Assembly (NCBI GenBank): GCA_027623615.1
Contig: JAQBVH010000151.1
Span: 1 to 7,326, forward strand
Length of the DNA: 7,326 nt
Direction of reading: 5' to 3'
Origin: Planctomycetota bacterium
GTDB lineage: Bacteria > Planctomycetota > UBA1135 > GCA-002686595
Position 1 is the first letter of the stretch. Every line of letters begins with the position of its first letter. The translations under genes and the position numbers were made by a program. Below are positions 6,814 through 7,326 of the stretch, in pieces. A model generated the notes under the pieces. The model worked only from the letters and a program-made list of their open reading frames with translations. It did no database searches and was not told where the DNA came from.

Positions 6814-6818
6814 AAGGA
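6814..6818 (+). promoter_or_regulatory. Ribosome binding site of the third ExbD gene
   Basis: AAGGA, within CAAAAGGACC, lies 5 bases before the ATG at 6824. It fixes the start of a gene whose end is outside the window. No clear promoter is seen between the terminator at 6679 and this site. Confidence 0.7.
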
Positions 6819-6823
6819 CCGAC

Positions 6824-7326
6824 ATGCGACTGATTCAGGACCGGGCCAATCCCAAGGAATCGCGACTCGAGATGACGTCGATGATCGACGTCACCTTCCT
6901 CCTGCTGATCTTCTTCATGTGCACGCTGCGCTTCAAGGACCTTGAGGGTCTGCTCGCAGCGCACCTGCCCAAGGACGTCGGGCTCAGTCGGGCCGACGCC
7001 GAGCGCGCCGAGCCCGTCGAGATCGTGCTCCGCGTTGTCGAGGCCGGGAGCACCCTGCGCCCCGACCGCTCCGGTCCGGCGATCGACGGCGGGCGCTTCG
7101 TCTACGGCGACGACCGCGTCGTGCAGTACCGCGTCGGCCCCTGGAGCACGACGGACCTGGCCGAGCTCGAGCAACGCATCCGTGAGGTGAGGGTCGCCCG
7201 CGCACCGACCCCGGACGGCGAGCCAGTTCGGGCAACGATCGACCCTCGGACCGGAACGATCCACGACGACGTCATGCAGGTCATGGACCGGGTTGCCGCG
7301 GCCGGGTTCGAGCGGGTCGCGCTGGT
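6824..7326 (+). CDS. Third ExbD/TolR-family protein, cut by window end
   Basis: The frame from the ATG at 6824 stays open to the last base, giving 167 complete codons and no stop. It begins with MRLIQDRANPKESRLE, then the membrane helix MTSMIDVTFLLLIFFM with D22 as the predicted proton-carrying aspartate, then LPKDVGL. The periplasmic part contains VQYRVGPWSTTDLAELE, PDGEPVRATIDPRTGT and a last helix and strand (VMQVMDRVAAAGFERVAL). It matches the second ExbD closely but lacks most of that protein's middle insert, so these are tandem paralogues. The visible end is already at the last family strand, so probably little is missing. It is preceded by AAGGA and by a terminator-like hairpin 145 bases upstream, so it may be transcribed or dosed separately from the other motor genes. 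Confidence 0.88.
   Translation, partial: MRLIQDRANPKESRLEMTSMIDVTFLLLIFFMCTLRFKDLEGLLAAHLPKDVGLSRADAERAEPVEIVLRVVEAGSTLRPDRSGPAIDGGRFVYGDDRVVQYRVGPWSTTDLAELEQRIREVRVARAPTPDGEPVRATIDPRTGTIHDDVMQVMDRVAAAGFERVAL
6872..6924 (+). repeat. 53-base perfect direct repeat, copy 2
   Basis: Identical base for base to 6008-6060, covering the membrane helix codons from the Met of MTSMIDVT through MCT. The flanks differ at the first base outside on both sides, although the surrounding proteins are still related. Confidence 0.9.
6873..6893. repeat. 21-base palindrome inside exbD, copy 2
   Basis: Identical to 6009-6029: arms TGACGTCGAT and ATCGACGTCA around a single G, at the same codons of the paralogous gene. 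Confidence 0.6.

Noticed and set aside
6680..6823. Possible promoter for the third exbD after the terminator
   Set aside because: I saw no pair of boxes resembling sigma-70 or a clear alternative sigma site. The need for a promoter is inferred, not seen.
5954..7264. A 436-codon open frame on the - strand across the second and third exbD
   Set aside because: It crosses the intergenic terminator. Its own repeated DVDHRRH segments are only the reverse complement of the duplicated MTSMIDVT codons.
1..7326. tRNA, rRNA, CRISPR array, insertion sequence or prophage signals
   Set aside because: No clover-leaf, regularly spaced repeats, transposase-like frame or terminal inverted repeats were found; the only long direct repeat is the exbD paralogue block.

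Overview
The window is GC-rich, all genes lie on the + strand, and the layout looks like one envelope-motor locus. The order is two exported tetratricopeptide-repeat (TPR) proteins, a MotA/TolQ/ExbB-type proton-channel subunit, and three ExbD/TolR-type subunits, the last running off the right edge. The GC-rich codon use, the long Sec-exported TPR proteins, an ExbB with its own signal peptide and the multiplied ExbD genes fit Planctomycetota best. Myxococcota or another deep GC-rich lineage cannot be excluded; this placement is an inference from style, not from a marker gene.

Layout. Bases 1-212 hold no gene I can support; they form the leader of the first gene and contain a long-range inverted repeat reaching its Shine-Dalgarno (SD) sequence. 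213-3152 encodes a 979-residue exported TPR protein. 3153-3302 is a gap with a GC-rich palindrome. 3303-4469 encodes a 388-residue exported protein with a small N-terminal beta-rich segment followed by TPR-like helices. 4470-4604 is a C-rich leader with two hairpins and no good ribosome site. 4605-5327 encodes the ExbB-type channel protein. 5328-5430 holds stacked and partly exclusive hairpins. 5431-5943 encodes a fairly canonical ExbD. After only 16 bases comes 5960-6601, a longer divergent ExbD. 6602-6823 contains a convincing intrinsic terminator. 6824-7326 (incomplete) encodes a third ExbD that is a close paralogue of the second.

How they may work together. By family knowledge, ExbB pentamers and ExbD dimers form an inner-membrane proton-driven motor that transmits force to a periplasmic partner. 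No TonB, TolA, Pal or receptor gene is in view; the two exported TPR proteins are the natural candidate partners. The two divergent ExbDs share an ATID(A/P)RTGT motif in the periplasmic domain and a 53-base perfectly identical DNA block over the membrane segment. This suggests duplication with recent homogenisation, and possibly hetero-dimeric ExbD assemblies. What the motor does is not shown by the sequence.
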